Of a stretch of 64,000 nt of DNA, positions 1 through 8,533 are shown in pieces. The DNA is from Polyangium mundeleinium. GTDB taxonomy: Bacteria; Myxococcota_A; Polyangia; Polyangiales; Polyangiaceae. The number at the start of each line of letters is the position of its first letter. Positions within the stretch are counted from its first letter, which is position 1. The stretch lies in contig NZ_JAQNDO010000001.1 of assembly GCF_028369105.1 (NCBI RefSeq), forward strand, positions 7,906,501 to 7,970,500, read 5' to 3'. The notes under the pieces are model-generated. The model was not told where the DNA came from. It made no database searches and saw nothing but the letters and a program-made list of their open reading frames with translations. The position numbers and the translations under genes are program-made.

Positions 1-372
1 AACCACGAGCGGCGCGACATGCACGACGTGCTCGTGGCCTCGTGCTTCATCCCCGTCGTGTACGCCCGCGTGCCGCGGCTCGACGGAGAGGTGCACCTCG
101 ATGGAGGGGCCGCGGACAACACGCTGATCGACGCGCTCGTTGCGCGCGGCGCGACGGACATCACGGTGATCTCGCCGTTCCCGGGCGGAAAGATCGCGCG
201 CACGCTTTTCTCGTCCGAGGAGCCTCCGACGGCGCCGCCGCACGTGCGCCTGCGTCTGCTCTTCCCCGAGCGTCCGCTCAGGCAGCGTCACTTCGACTTC
301 GATCCGGGACCCATGGAAGAGGCGCTCACGATGCCGCACCGCTCGGTCGTCATCGAGCCGAGGAGCCATTGA
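1..372 (+). CDS. Patatin-like phospholipase, C-terminal fragment (starts before window)
   Basis: The reading frame is open from base 1, so the true start lies upstream. The visible part has the second half of the patatin catalytic dyad: an Asp-Gly-Gly motif in HLDGGAADNTLID, followed by an ARGATD..TVI strand typical of the family. Patatins are Ser/Asp acyl hydrolases acting on phospholipid or lipid esters; the Gly-x-Ser-x-Gly nucleophile must be outside the window. The stop is 4 bases before moaB, whose ribosome-binding site (GAGGAG) sits in the last codons of this gene, so the two may be co-transcribed. Substrate cannot be predicted. A second, complete patatin lies at 16606-17880. Confidence 0.8.
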   Translation, partial: NHERRDMHDVLVASCFIPVVYARVPRLDGEVHLDGGAADNTLIDALVARGATDITVISPFPGGKIARTLFSSEEPPTAPPHVRLRLLFPERPLRQRHFDFDPGPMEEALTMPHRSVVIEPRSH

Positions 373-376
373 ATTT

Positions 377-925
377 ATGAGCACAAACCAACAACCCGAG
401 GCCTTCAGGGTCGCCACGTTCACGCTCAGCGACACGCGCACGCCGAACGACGACGTGGGCGGCCGCCTGCTCGTCGATCGTCTGCGCGCGGCGGGCTTTT
501 CCATCGTATCGCACGTGATCCTGCGCGAGGAGCCGGACGAGATCCGCGAGGCGATCACGCACGTGTGCGACGCGGACGCCGCGGACGCGATCGTGCTGAC
601 GGGAGGGACGGGGATCGCGCCGCGCGACCGCACGATCGAGGTGATCGAGCCCATGCTCGACAAGACGATCGACGGCTTCGGCGAGGCGTTTCGCAGGCTC
701 TCGTGGGATCAGATCGGGCCCCGTGCGATCCTGTCGCGCGCGATCGCTGGCGTGGTACGAGGCAAGGTGATCGCAGCGCTGCCGGGTAGCCCGAGCGCCG
801 TCGAGCTCGCGGTGGACGCGCTGCTCGCGCCGACGTTGTCGCACGCGATCGCGCTCGCCTCGGGGCGGGGCGGCAAGCACGCCGCACACGGTCCTCCCCA
901 CGGCAAGCACGGGAGAAAGCACTGA
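377..925 (+). CDS. moaB: Molybdenum cofactor biosynthesis protein B (MoaB/Mog fold)
   Basis: 182 residues with the MoCF-biosynthesis fold: an LSDTRT segment near the N-terminus and the nucleotide/pterin-binding TGGTGIAPRD loop in the middle, then LPGSPSAVELAVD. The family binds molybdopterin and in some members adenylates it before metal insertion. The stop TGA overlaps the moeA start ATG by one base, so translation is probably coupled. The last 17 residues hold five histidines (from GKHAAHG onward), an uncommon basic His-rich tail that is echoed by MoaE. MoaB and MogA are hard to separate by eye; the length and the lack of extra C-terminal extension favour MoaB. Confidence 0.9.
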   Translation: MSTNQQPEAFRVATFTLSDTRTPNDDVGGRLLVDRLRAAGFSIVSHVILREEPDEIREAITHVCDADAADAIVLTGGTGIAPRDRTIEVIEPMLDKTIDGFGEAFRRLSWDQIGPRAILSRAIAGVVRGKVIAALPGSPSAVELAVDALLAPTLSHAIALASGRGGKHAAHGPPHGKHGRKH

Positions 926-2127
926 TGCTTTCCTATCGCGACGCTCTCGCGCGCCTGCTCGCCGCGGCGCGGCCCGTGGGCAAGGAGCGCGTGAGCGTCG
1001 ATCATGCCGCCGGGCGCGTGCTCGCCGAGGACCTCGTCGCGCGCGCGCCGATGCCAGCGTTCGATCACAGCTCCATGGATGGCTACGCGGTGCGCGCCGC
1101 GGACTTCGAGGGAGCCGGGCCGTTCGAGTTGCCCGTGGTCGGAGAGAGCTCGGCTGGCGGTGAGAGGCCCGCGCTCGCGCCGAAGACGGCGTGCCGGATC
1201 TTCACGGGCGCACGGCTGCCCGAAGGCGCGGACGCCGTGATCATGCAGGAGAACGTCGAACGGCGCGGCGACGTGATCGTGATGCGGGAAGCGCCGCGCG
1301 CGGGCGCGTGGATCCGCCTGCGTGGCTCGGATCTCGCGGAGGGCGCGGTGGCGATCGCGCAGGGCGCGCGGATGACGCCGGGCCACGCCGCGCTCGCGGC
1401 GGCGCTCGATCGTCCTTTCGTGCTCGTCTCGCAGCGGCCCGTGGTGACGATCCTGTGCTCGGGCGACGAGCTGCGATCGCCGGGTGAGCCGGGCAAACCC
1501 GGGTCGATCGCGGAGTCGAACGGCGTGTTCGTCGCGGCGGCGGCGCGGCAGATCGGCGCGATCGCGCGGGTCGGCGCGTACGTACCGGACGACCTCGACG
1601 TCGCGCGCGCGGCGGTCGTGGAAGCGCTGCGCGGCAGTGATCTCTTGGTGACGATCGGCGGCGTGAGCGTGGGCGATCGTGACGTGATGCGGCCCGCGTT
1701 CGAGGCGGCCGGCGTGACGCTCGATTTCTGGCGCGTGGCGCTCAAACCCGGCAAGCCTATCGCCGTCGGTCGCGCGGGGGACACGCACGTGCTCGGGTTG
1801 CCAGGGAACCCCGCGAGCGCTTCGCTCACGTGGCTGCTCTTCGGCGCGCCGCTCGTGCGGGCGTTGCAAGGGGATCCGGCGCCGCTCCCGCGGCGCGAGC
1901 GCGTGGTGGTGGCGGGCGCGTACGAGCGCACGCCCGGACGCGAAGAGTTCGTCCGCGCGCGGATCGAACCAGGCGCGGTCCCGGCGCGCGCGCGGATCCT
2001 GCCGAACCAGGCGTCGGGCGCGGTGACGAGTTTTGCGGAGGCGGAGGTGCTCGTCGTGGTGCCCGCGAGCCAAGGGCGCGTCGAGGACGGGAGCGAGCTC
2101 GAAGCGATCCGAATCGACGCGTTCTGA
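925..2127 (+). CDS. moeA: Molybdopterin molybdenumtransferase MoeA
   Basis: 400 residues, the normal MoeA length. Family hallmarks are in order: MDGYAVRAADF near residue 50, an AVIMQENVE segment near 105, the MoCF-type GGVSVGDRDVM loop near 250 and GLPGNPASA near 290, followed by the C-terminal beta-barrel domain. MoeA ligates molybdate to adenylated molybdopterin, releasing active Mo-cofactor. It starts inside the moaB stop codon (one-base overlap) and ends two bases before the convergent moaE stop at 2130, so the two arms of the Mo-cofactor locus meet tail to tail with no room for a dedicated terminator. Confidence 0.95.
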   Translation: MLSYRDALARLLAAARPVGKERVSVDHAAGRVLAEDLVARAPMPAFDHSSMDGYAVRAADFEGAGPFELPVVGESSAGGERPALAPKTACRIFTGARLPEGADAVIMQENVERRGDVIVMREAPRAGAWIRLRGSDLAEGAVAIAQGARMTPGHAALAAALDRPFVLVSQRPVVTILCSGDELRSPGEPGKPGSIAESNGVFVAAAARQIGAIARVGAYVPDDLDVARAAVVEALRGSDLLVTIGGVSVGDRDVMRPAFEAAGVTLDFWRVALKPGKPIAVGRAGDTHVLGLPGNPASASLTWLLFGAPLVRALQGDPAPLPRRERVVVAGAYERTPGREEFVRARIEPGAVPARARILPNQASGAVTSFAEAEVLVVVPASQGRVEDGSELEAIRIDAF

Positions 2128-2129
2128 GG

Positions 2130-2639
2130 TCAGCGCTTCTCGTCGTGCGCGGGCGCGTGATGGGCGTGCTCGTGATGCGCGTGCCCGTGATGCCCATGCT
2201 CGCCGTGATCGGGCGCGCACCGCGCGTCTTCCCAGCCGACCCAGTAAGGCCCGTCGGGGCCGTGCTCGCGTTTCCAGATCGGGAGCCTCGCCTTGATGCG
2301 ATCGATGAGCTCGCGGCAGGCGCGGAACGCCTCGCCGCGATGCGGAGCGCTCGCAGCGCAAACGACGGCGGCGTCGCCGATGTGGAGCGCGCCGATGCGG
2401 TGCGTGGCCGCGACACGAACGCCGGGGATCTCGCGCTCGATCTCTTCGAGGATCCGCTCGAGCTCGGCCTCGGCCATGGTGCCGTAGGCCTCGTATTCGA
2501 GCAGGCTCACGCTGCGGCCGTCGTTCATGTTGCGGACGACGCCGAGGAACGTGGCGATCGCGCCGGCCTCGGGGCGCGCGACGATCTGGATGACCTCATC
2601 GAGCGAGAGGGCCTCACGGCGGATACGCGTCGCGCTCAC
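2130..2639 (-). CDS. moaE: Molybdopterin synthase catalytic subunit MoaE with His-rich tail
   Basis: 169 residues from a GTG start that shares GTGA with the moaC stop; a clear GGAGG lies about six bases upstream and decides this start. MoaE transfers sulfur from MoaD thiocarboxylate to precursor Z (cPMP) to give molybdopterin. The fold signature GAIATFLGVVRNMNDG, the HRIGALHIGDAAV strand and the catalytic lysine region (RIKARLPIWKRE) are present. After the normal end (WVGWEDA) there is a 26-residue tail with 11 histidines, alternating with Gly/Ala/Glu, which is not part of the family core. It may bind metal; this is inference. Confidence 0.93.
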   Translation of the reverse strand: MSATRIRREALSLDEVIQIVARPEAGAIATFLGVVRNMNDGRSVSLLEYEAYGTMAEAELERILEEIEREIPGVRVAATHRIGALHIGDAAVVCAASAPHRGEAFRACRELIDRIKARLPIWKREHGPDGPYWVGWEDARCAPDHGEHGHHGHAHHEHAHHAPAHDEKR

Positions 2640-3574
2640 GGAGACCTCCGGAAATGGCCCGATCGGCCGCCGCTCTTCTCCACCAGCATCACGTCCTCGA
2701 CGACCATCTCGCGGTCGATGCCCTTGAGCATGTCGTACAACGTCAACGCGGCCACCGACGCGGCGACCATCGCTTCCATCTCCACGCCGGTCCGGTCCGT
2801 CGCCTCGGCGCTCGCGGTGATCGTCACGCGCGCAGCGGCCTCGTCGACGTCGAGCGCGATCGCCACGTGCGTCAGGGCGATCGCGTGGCACATCGGGATG
2901 AGCTCCGGCGTGCGTTTGGCGGCCATGATGCCGGCGATCCGCGCCGTCGCGAGCACCTCGCCCTTCGGCGTGTCGCCGCGCGCGAGGCGAGACGCCGTCT
3001 CGGGCCGCATGCGCACACGCGCGACCGCGACCCCGCGTCGCTGGGTGGGCTGCTTCTCGGCGACGTCGACCATCCGAACGTCGCCGCGCGGGCCGAGGTG
3101 CGAGGAGAGGCTCGTCGCGTCGGCCTCTTGCGCAGCCACACGAGGGACGAGGACGTCGAGCGCAGCCGAGAGGATCGCCGGGTCGCCACGCTTCGCCGCG
3201 CGGCGGACGCAGTGCACGAGGGAAAACCGCACGAGACCCGAGAGCGAGGCCCACGTGCGCACGTCGATCGATCGACCTTTCGGCAGGGCTTCGCGCCAGC
3301 CTTCGGGCAGATGATCCGGGCTCGGGTCGGCGGCGAGCGGCATCGGGAGCGCGGGCGGGTGGGCTTGCTGCACGATCGCGCTGACGGTCGCGACGTCGAC
3401 GACGGCCTCGGCGCCGGCGCGCGTGATCCGCTTTCGATCCTCGAACGCGAGGGAGCGCCATCCTTCGAGCGGCAGCCGGAGCCCCGCGTGATCGAGCGCG
3501 CGTCGCGCGGCCAGAGGGACGAGATCCAGCGCGGGCCCGATCTCTTCGGCTTCGAATGAAAAAACTTCGTTCAC
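2636..3574 (-). CDS. moaC: Fusion: nitrate-reductase-associated-like domain plus cyclic pyranopterin monophosphate synthase MoaC
   Basis: 312 residues, about twice the usual MoaC length. Residues 165-312 are a complete MoaC: MVDV..K.PTQR at 168-179, KGEVLATARIAGIMAAK at 204-220, the CH pair at 229-230, TGVEMEA at 262-268, YDM at 280-282 and KSGG at 300-303. MoaC converts the MoaA product into cPMP. Residues 1-155 (FSFEAEEIG start, LPLEGWRSLAFEDRKRI, TWASLSGLVRFSLV) resemble, from memory, the nitrate reductase associated protein family found beside Mo genes in cyanobacteria. The fused domain's function is unknown. The gene sits 12 bases after moaA and overlaps moaE by four. Confidence 0.9.
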   Translation of the reverse strand: MNEVFSFEAEEIGPALDLVPLAARRALDHAGLRLPLEGWRSLAFEDRKRITRAGAEAVVDVATVSAIVQQAHPPALPMPLAADPSPDHLPEGWREALPKGRSIDVRTWASLSGLVRFSLVHCVRRAAKRGDPAILSAALDVLVPRVAAQEADATSLSSHLGPRGDVRMVDVAEKQPTQRRGVAVARVRMRPETASRLARGDTPKGEVLATARIAGIMAAKRTPELIPMCHAIALTHVAIALDVDEAAARVTITASAEATDRTGVEMEAMVAASVAALTLYDMLKGIDREMVVEDVMLVEKSGGRSGHFRRSP

Positions 3575-3586
3575 AGCGGCCGGATC

Positions 3587-4636
3587 CTACCCGCCGATCG
3601 CGCGCATGGACACGCCCGCGGCGGTTTCCTCGGTGCAGCCCTTCCAGACCGTCCCGTCGGGCTTCATCGACCAGGCGAGCCCGATGTGCTCGACGATCGT
3701 TTCCGCGTCGCCCGCGCGCGCGGGTGCCCCTGCATCCACGCCGTCGTCCGTGGCGAGGCAAGGCCGCAAGACGCCCGTCGACGAGACGCGCAGGCGATCA
3801 CAGGTCTCGCAGAACGTGTCGCTCGTGCCGGTGATGAACCCGACGCGGAGCGCCGGATCGTGGCGGGCGCGCACATACTTCGCGGGGCCGAGGCCCGGAT
3901 CGGTGACGGCCTCCTCCGCGAGGACGTGCGCGGCGAGCGCGCGGCGCATCTCGGCCGCCGTGACGAGGTGATCCGCGACGAGCTTGGCCCCCTCGGCGAT
4001 GGGCATGACCTCGAGGAAGCGCGGCAAGAGGCGCTTGTCCCAGGCCCAGAGCAGGATGCGCTCGAGCTCGTCGTCGTTCACGCCGCGCAGGACGACCGTG
4101 TTCAGCTTGATCGGGGAGAAGCCCGCTTCGATCGCGGCGTCGATGCCCGCGAGGACGGCATCGAGATCCCCGCCGCGCGTGACCTCACGGAAGCGCACGG
4201 GGTCGAGCGTATCGATCGAGACGTTCACGCGATGCAGGCCGGCGTCGCGCAGCGGCCGCGCGAGGCGCGCGAGCTGCGAGGCGTTCGTGGTGAGCGCCAG
4301 GTCCTCGAAGCCGAGCGAGGAGAGGTGCGCGACGATCGCGACGATCTCGGGATGCACGAGCGGCTCGCCGCCCGTGAGCCGCACGCGACGGACGCCCGCG
4401 CGGCGCAGCGCCTCGAACATCGTCTTCCACGCCGACGTCATCAGGCGTCCGTCCGCGTAGCCATCGTTCCGCGAGGGCCTGCAGTACGTGCAGGCGAAGT
4501 CGCACCGATCCGTCACGGAGACACGCACGCTGCGCGGCGGCGGTCCGGCCGAGGCGCGCGTCGGCACGAGCGCGCGCGCGCCGAGCATCGGCAAGGATCG
4601 CCGCTTCTCGGCTGCCGGATCGTTCATCGCCGCCAT
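3587..4636 (-). CDS. moaA: GTP 3',8-cyclase MoaA (radical SAM)
   Basis: 349 residues. The radical-SAM cluster motif Cys-x3-Cys-x2-Cys is at residues 45, 49 and 52, followed by the SAM-binding GGEP at 89-92. The second, substrate-binding iron-sulfur cluster is at Cys276, Cys279 and Cys293 (spacing x2, x13), and the chain ends in the double glycine (AIGG) that MoaA needs for activity. It makes the first committed intermediate of Mo-cofactor from GTP. Two nearby start codons exist (residues 1 and 4); the N-terminal 30 residues are a Pro/Ala-rich leader not seen in short MoaAs, so the real start might lie further in. Four bases separate it from moaD. Confidence 0.96.
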   Translation of the reverse strand: MAAMNDPAAEKRRSLPMLGARALVPTRASAGPPPRSVRVSVTDRCDFACTYCRPSRNDGYADGRLMTSAWKTMFEALRRAGVRRVRLTGGEPLVHPEIVAIVAHLSSLGFEDLALTTNASQLARLARPLRDAGLHRVNVSIDTLDPVRFREVTRGGDLDAVLAGIDAAIEAGFSPIKLNTVVLRGVNDDELERILLWAWDKRLLPRFLEVMPIAEGAKLVADHLVTAAEMRRALAAHVLAEEAVTDPGLGPAKYVRARHDPALRVGFITGTSDTFCETCDRLRVSSTGVLRPCLATDDGVDAGAPARAGDAETIVEHIGLAWSMKPDGTVWKGCTEETAAGVSMRAIGG

Positions 4637-4640
4637 CGCC

Positions 4641-4892
4641 TCACCCTCCCGCGACGGGCGGGATCAACGCAACCTCGTCGCCCGCCCGGACCTGCTCGTC
4701 GGGCCGCGCATACGCGCCGTTGACCGCGACGCGGATCGATCGCCGGTACGGCACGAGCGCAGGAAATCGGCCGCAAACGTGGTGAAGAAGCTCCTCCGCG
4801 GTGCACGGCGCGTCGAGCGGAAAGACGAGCTCCGAAGCACCGAGCACGTCCCGCGCCCCCGCGAACGCGAGCAGCCTCACCGTGTTCGACAT
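4641..4892 (-). CDS. moaD: Molybdopterin synthase sulfur carrier subunit MoaD
   Basis: 83 residues with a ubiquitin-like fold, ending in the required Gly-Gly (VALIPPVAGG) that is thiocarboxylated and donates sulfur in the MoaD/MoaE synthase. The N-terminal VRLLAFAGARDVLG strand-helix and CTAEELLHHV segment fit the family. This is the first gene of the minus-strand arm moaD-moaA-moaC-moaE. The longer frame upstream of the ATG at 4892 is only a shadow of the kinase gene. A short palindrome at 4914-4932 lies 22 bases before the start. Confidence 0.93.
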   Translation of the reverse strand: MSNTVRLLAFAGARDVLGASELVFPLDAPCTAEELLHHVCGRFPALVPYRRSIRVAVNGAYARPDEQVRAGDEVALIPPVAGG

Positions 4893-4913
4893 GTTCCGTA
4901 ACGTAGCATTGAT

Positions 4914-4932
4914 GAATTGTCGTTGACAGTTC
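4914..4932. promoter_or_regulatory. Candidate operator palindrome between moaD and kinase gene
   Basis: An inverted repeat with 8-base arms (GAATTGTC / GACAGTTC, one mismatch) and a 3-base centre. It lies in the 107-base divergent gap between moaD and the kinase gene and contains an exact TTGACA on the plus strand at 4923-4928. No matching -10 box is at 16-18 bases on that strand; a TATATT at 4984-4989 is too far away. Such a site could bind a dimeric regulator acting on either gene. This is a sequence observation only; the regulator is unknown. Confidence 0.4.
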
Positions 4933-4999
4933 GGGCGCGAAAACAGGCCGACGCGCCGCCGTGCCGGGCGGCCAGGGCCGCGATATATTCGCCCGTCCG

Positions 5000-7900
5000 A
5001 TGAGCGAGCAAACCGGCACGATCGGCAAGATTTTGGCCGGACGGTACCAGGTGCGGAGGGAGCTCGGGCGTGGCGGCATGGGGGTCGTCTACCTCTGCCG
5101 TGATCTCGTGGCCGACGACCGCGTGGCCGTGAAGGTCCTGAGCCGACCGGGCGCGCGACCACGCGCCGAAGAAGCATGGTGGTTCCACGAGGAGGCCCGC
5201 GCGCTCGCGGCGCTCTCGCATCCGTGCATCGTGCGCGCGCGCGACTTCGGCGCGCTCGCCGACGGGACGCCATTTCTCGTGATGGATGCCGTGCCGGGTC
5301 GCTCGCTCCACGAGTGGCTCTACCTCGCGCAAGAGGAAGGCGGCCTGCCGTGGCCGCTCATCTGGAAGATCACCGATGACGTGCTCGCGGCGCTCGCCCA
5401 CGCGCACGCGCGCGGCGTCATCCACGGGGATCTCAAGCCCTCGAACATCCTCGTCGACATCCCGCACGACGACACGGAGCCGCCGACGGTGCACGTGCTC
5501 GATCTCGGGCTCGCATGGCTCATGCAGGATCGCGTCGACCACAGGCTCGACGGCTCGCCCGTCTCGAAGCCGACGATCCGCTGGGGCGCAGGCACGCCGG
5601 GGTGGATGGCGCCGGAGCAGATCCGTTACGCCGCGCCGCACGTGGGTCCGTCGACAGACCTCTATTCGCTCGGCTGTGTCCTCTTCACGATGATCGCGAA
5701 CCGCGAGCCGTACGAAGGCACGGACGAGGAGCTGCTCGCGAAGCACAAGAGCGCGCCGCTGCCGGAGGTGCCGCTGCGCCCCGGGCTCCCGCCGGACATC
5801 GTGCCGCTCGTGCGGCGCCTGATGAACAAGCGGCCGTGGCAGCGCTTCGAATTCGCGGCCGACGCGCGCGCTCTCCTCTGGCGGATGCGGCCGCGCAGCG
5901 GAGACCCGACGGCGACACCGAGGCCCTCGGCCGCGCCGCCGATGTCCATGCCGCTGCGCGACTCGCCGCTCGTCGTCGAGAGCACCTACCTCGACTCGCA
6001 GGTGACCACGACGGGGCTGCTCGGGCTCCGGCCGAGCCCCTTTGTTGCGCGCGCGGCCGAGCGCTCGCGGCTGCTCGACATCGCGACGCAGATCGCCACG
6101 TCGGAGACCCCGGAGCACCGCTTCCTGTTGCTGTCGGGCGAAGCCGGCGTGGGCAAGTCGCGCCTCGCGGAGTGGCTCTGCGAGGAGGTGCACGAGCGTG
6201 GCCTGGTGGTGCCGCTGCGCGCGCGGTACCGGAAGATCGCGGCGCCGCTCGACGGCGTGGTCGGCGCGATCGTGCAGCACTACCGGCTGGAGCGTGAAGG
6301 GCGCGACGTCGTCGAGAAGGTCCTCCTGAACCAGTGGGAGGTCGCGCCCGACGACGACGAAGGCAAGATGTGGGTCGCCGCGACGGCCGAGTGGATCCGG
6401 CCCTCGGCGCAGGGCGACGCGATCGGCCCGACGGGCAAACGTTTTGCGCTCTCGTCGGAGACGCGCTGGCGCGTGATGCAGTACGCGCTGCAAAAAATCG
6501 CGAAAAACCGTCCGCTCCTGTTGATGCTCGACGACCTGCATCACGGCTCGCCGACGACGTTCGAGGGCATGACGCGGCTGCACCGCGAGACGCCGGGCCT
6601 GCGGCTGCTCATCGTGGGCACGGTGCGCGACGAGGCGATCGTGACGGACCCCGTCGCGCGCGAGTGGGTCGAGTGGCTCCTGCGCGAGCTCGGCGGCGAT
6701 CGCCTGACGCTCGAGCCGCTCGACCCGACGCAGACGCACGCGCTCCTGCGCGAGACGTTGCCGCTCGACGAGGCCGCCGTGGTCGAGGCCGCGCAACGCA
6801 GCAAAGGCAACCCGCTGTTCGCGCTGCAGATCGTTCACGCGTGGGCGACGGGTGGGCACATCGAGCTTCGCGACGGGCGGTACGTGGTGCCTGAAGCAAA
6901 GCTCGCGATGCGCGCGGCCACGACGGCCGAGCTCTGGGAGGATCGTCTGCGCGCGATCCCCGAGGATCTCCGGCGCGGCGCGCGCGCGGCGGCGGCGCTC
7001 GGCGGCGATATCCGCGAGGACGTGCTGCGGATCGAGCTCGGGGCGCTCGGCGTGGACGCGGAGCGCGCAGTGGCCGCGATGAAGCGCGCGCAGATCCTGC
7101 TCGCATCCGGTGAAGAGCGCCTGCGGTGGCCCCATGCGCTCCTGCAAGAGCACCTGCTCGGGCAGCTCTTCGTGCAACCGGATGCAGCCGCGGTCCTGCG
7201 CGCCGCCGCGAACGCGCTCGGCCATCACCCCGACGCGGGCAGCCGCCGCATCGTGCGCCACCGCGTGACGAACCTCGTCCGCGCCGGAGACGTGAACGTG
7301 GCCGCGGAGCTCCTGCACCACTCGATCGCCGACTCGTGGGGGCGCACGCGCGACGTCCAGGCGACGCTGCGGGATCTGTCGCTGCTCGACGGTCGCCTCG
7401 AAGGCCTGCTGCTCGCGCGGCACCGCAGGTGGCGCGCCGAAGCGCTGCGGCACGCGGGCAGGCTCGAAGACTGCCGACGCGAGGGCGAAGAAGCGCGCAG
7501 GCTCTTCCACGAGGCTGGGGATCCCGAGAGCGAGGCTGCGTGCCTCCGGCTCCTCGGTCACGCCGCGAGTGATCTCGCCGCGCCCGCCGAGGGTCGCAAG
7601 CTCGTGGCGAGCTCGCTCGAGATGTTCCAGTCGCTCGGCGACACGCACGGGCAAGCGCTCTGCGAGGTGATCCTCGGGGAGATCGACTTCCTGCTCGGCG
7701 CGCATCTCGACGCGGCCCGCATCCTCGAAAGCGCAGGGCCGAAGTTCCAGGCCGTCGGAGATCGCCTCGGCCACGCGCAGTGCCTCGTGCTGCACAGCTT
7801 CGTCGAGCAAGCCGGCGGCTCACCCGAGAAGGCGCGCGCACTCCTCCGCACGGCGCGCGCCGAGTTCGACGCGATCGGGTATCGCCTCGGCATGGCTCAG

Positions 7901-8533
7901 TGCGACGTGACACTCGCGCACTCGGATCATCGCGAAGGTCGGCTCGAAGAAGCGCGGCGGGTGGCGCTCCTGTCGCGTCGGAGCTTCCGCGATCTCGGCA
8001 ACCCGCGCGGCGAGGGCGCGTGCGAGCGTCTGCTCGCGATGACCGCGTTCGACGCAGGTCAGCTCGACATGGCGGACGCGCACGCGCGCGCCGCGACGGC
8101 GCTCTTCGATCGGCTCTCCGATCCGTGGGGACAGGTCGAGATCAAGATCATCGTCGCGCAGATCGCGCTCGAGCGTGGGCAGGCGGAGGTCGCGCGCGCG
8201 GCGCTCGCCGAGTGCGAAGCCACCGGCCTCGCCGAGGCCGAGCCGAAGCAGCACCTCGCGCTCACCCGCGCGTGGCTCGCGTACCACGAAGGCCGGTTCC
8301 AGGACGCCGCGAACGAGCTCGATCTCGCGCGGAAGACGTTCCAGGATCCGAGGCGCACCGGGGATCACACGCCCGAGCTCCTGCGCAGGTTCAGCCGCAT
8401 GGGCTGGCCTGCGCCCGCGAGCGAGACGATCGCGGCATGGACGCGCGCGCTCTCCACGCGGAGCCCGCTCTCGACGCCGCCGCCTGCGGAGCAAACCGCC
8501 GCAGCGCCGGCTTCCGTGAAGCCCAGTCGCTAG
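5000..8533 (+). CDS. Ser/Thr protein kinase with AAA-type ATPase and TPR region (large signalling protein)
   Basis: About 1177 residues from the ATG at 5000; an in-frame ATG at 4961 gives a 13-residue extension that looks untranslated. The N-terminal kinase domain begins LAGRYQVRRELGRGGMGVVY with the glycine loop and the VAVKVL lysine. The catalytic loop is HGDLKPSN (about 142) rather than HRD, the Mg loop is DLG, and the activation segment has GTPGWMAPEQ. A P-loop GEAGVGKS at about 380 and an acidic Walker B (LLLMLDD, about 507) mark a STAND/AAA-like ATPase, followed by helical TPR-like repeats to the end. This architecture is common in myxobacteria and is thought to sense and transmit signals. 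Partners are unknown. Confidence 0.88.
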   Translation: MSEQTGTIGKILAGRYQVRRELGRGGMGVVYLCRDLVADDRVAVKVLSRPGARPRAEEAWWFHEEARALAALSHPCIVRARDFGALADGTPFLVMDAVPGRSLHEWLYLAQEEGGLPWPLIWKITDDVLAALAHAHARGVIHGDLKPSNILVDIPHDDTEPPTVHVLDLGLAWLMQDRVDHRLDGSPVSKPTIRWGAGTPGWMAPEQIRYAAPHVGPSTDLYSLGCVLFTMIANREPYEGTDEELLAKHKSAPLPEVPLRPGLPPDIVPLVRRLMNKRPWQRFEFAADARALLWRMRPRSGDPTATPRPSAAPPMSMPLRDSPLVVESTYLDSQVTTTGLLGLRPSPFVARAAERSRLLDIATQIATSETPEHRFLLLSGEAGVGKSRLAEWLCEEVHERGLVVPLRARYRKIAAPLDGVVGAIVQHYRLEREGRDVVEKVLLNQWEVAPDDDEGKMWVAATAEWIRPSAQGDAIGPTGKRFALSSETRWRVMQYALQKIAKNRPLLLMLDDLHHGSPTTFEGMTRLHRETPGLRLLIVGTVRDEAIVTDPVAREWVEWLLRELGGDRLTLEPLDPTQTHALLRETLPLDEAAVVEAAQRSKGNPLFALQIVHAWATGGHIELRDGRYVVPEAKLAMRAATTAELWEDRLRAIPEDLRRGARAAAALGGDIREDVLRIELGALGVDAERAVAAMKRAQILLASGEERLRWPHALLQEHLLGQLFVQPDAAAVLRAAANALGHHPDAGSRRIVRHRVTNLVRAGDVNVAAELLHHSIADSWGRTRDVQATLRDLSLLDGRLEGLLLARHRRWRAEALRHAGRLEDCRREGEEARRLFHEAGDPESEAACLRLLGHAASDLAAPAEGRKLVASSLEMFQSLGDTHGQALCEVILGEIDFLLGAHLDAARILESAGPKFQAVGDRLGHAQCLVLHSFVEQAGGSPEKARALLRTARAEFDAIGYRLGMAQCDVTLAHSDHREGRLEEARRVALLSRRSFRDLGNPRGEGACERLLAMTAFDAGQLDMADAHARAATALFDRLSDPWGQVEIKIIVAQIALERGQAEVARAALAECEATGLAEAEPKQHLALTRAWLAYHEGRFQDAANELDLARKTFQDPRRTGDHTPELLRRFSRMGWPAPASETIAAWTRALSTRSPLSTPPPAEQTAAAPASVKPSR

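Noticed and set aside
2130-3761. One 543-residue protein on the minus strand
   Set aside because: The upper part is out of frame with the MoaA and MoaC genes; only the last 169 codons form MoaE.
4984-4989. TATATT as the -10 of the kinase gene
   Set aside because: It lies 55 bases from the TTGACA at 4923 and only 11 bases before the start codon; no -35 at the right distance.
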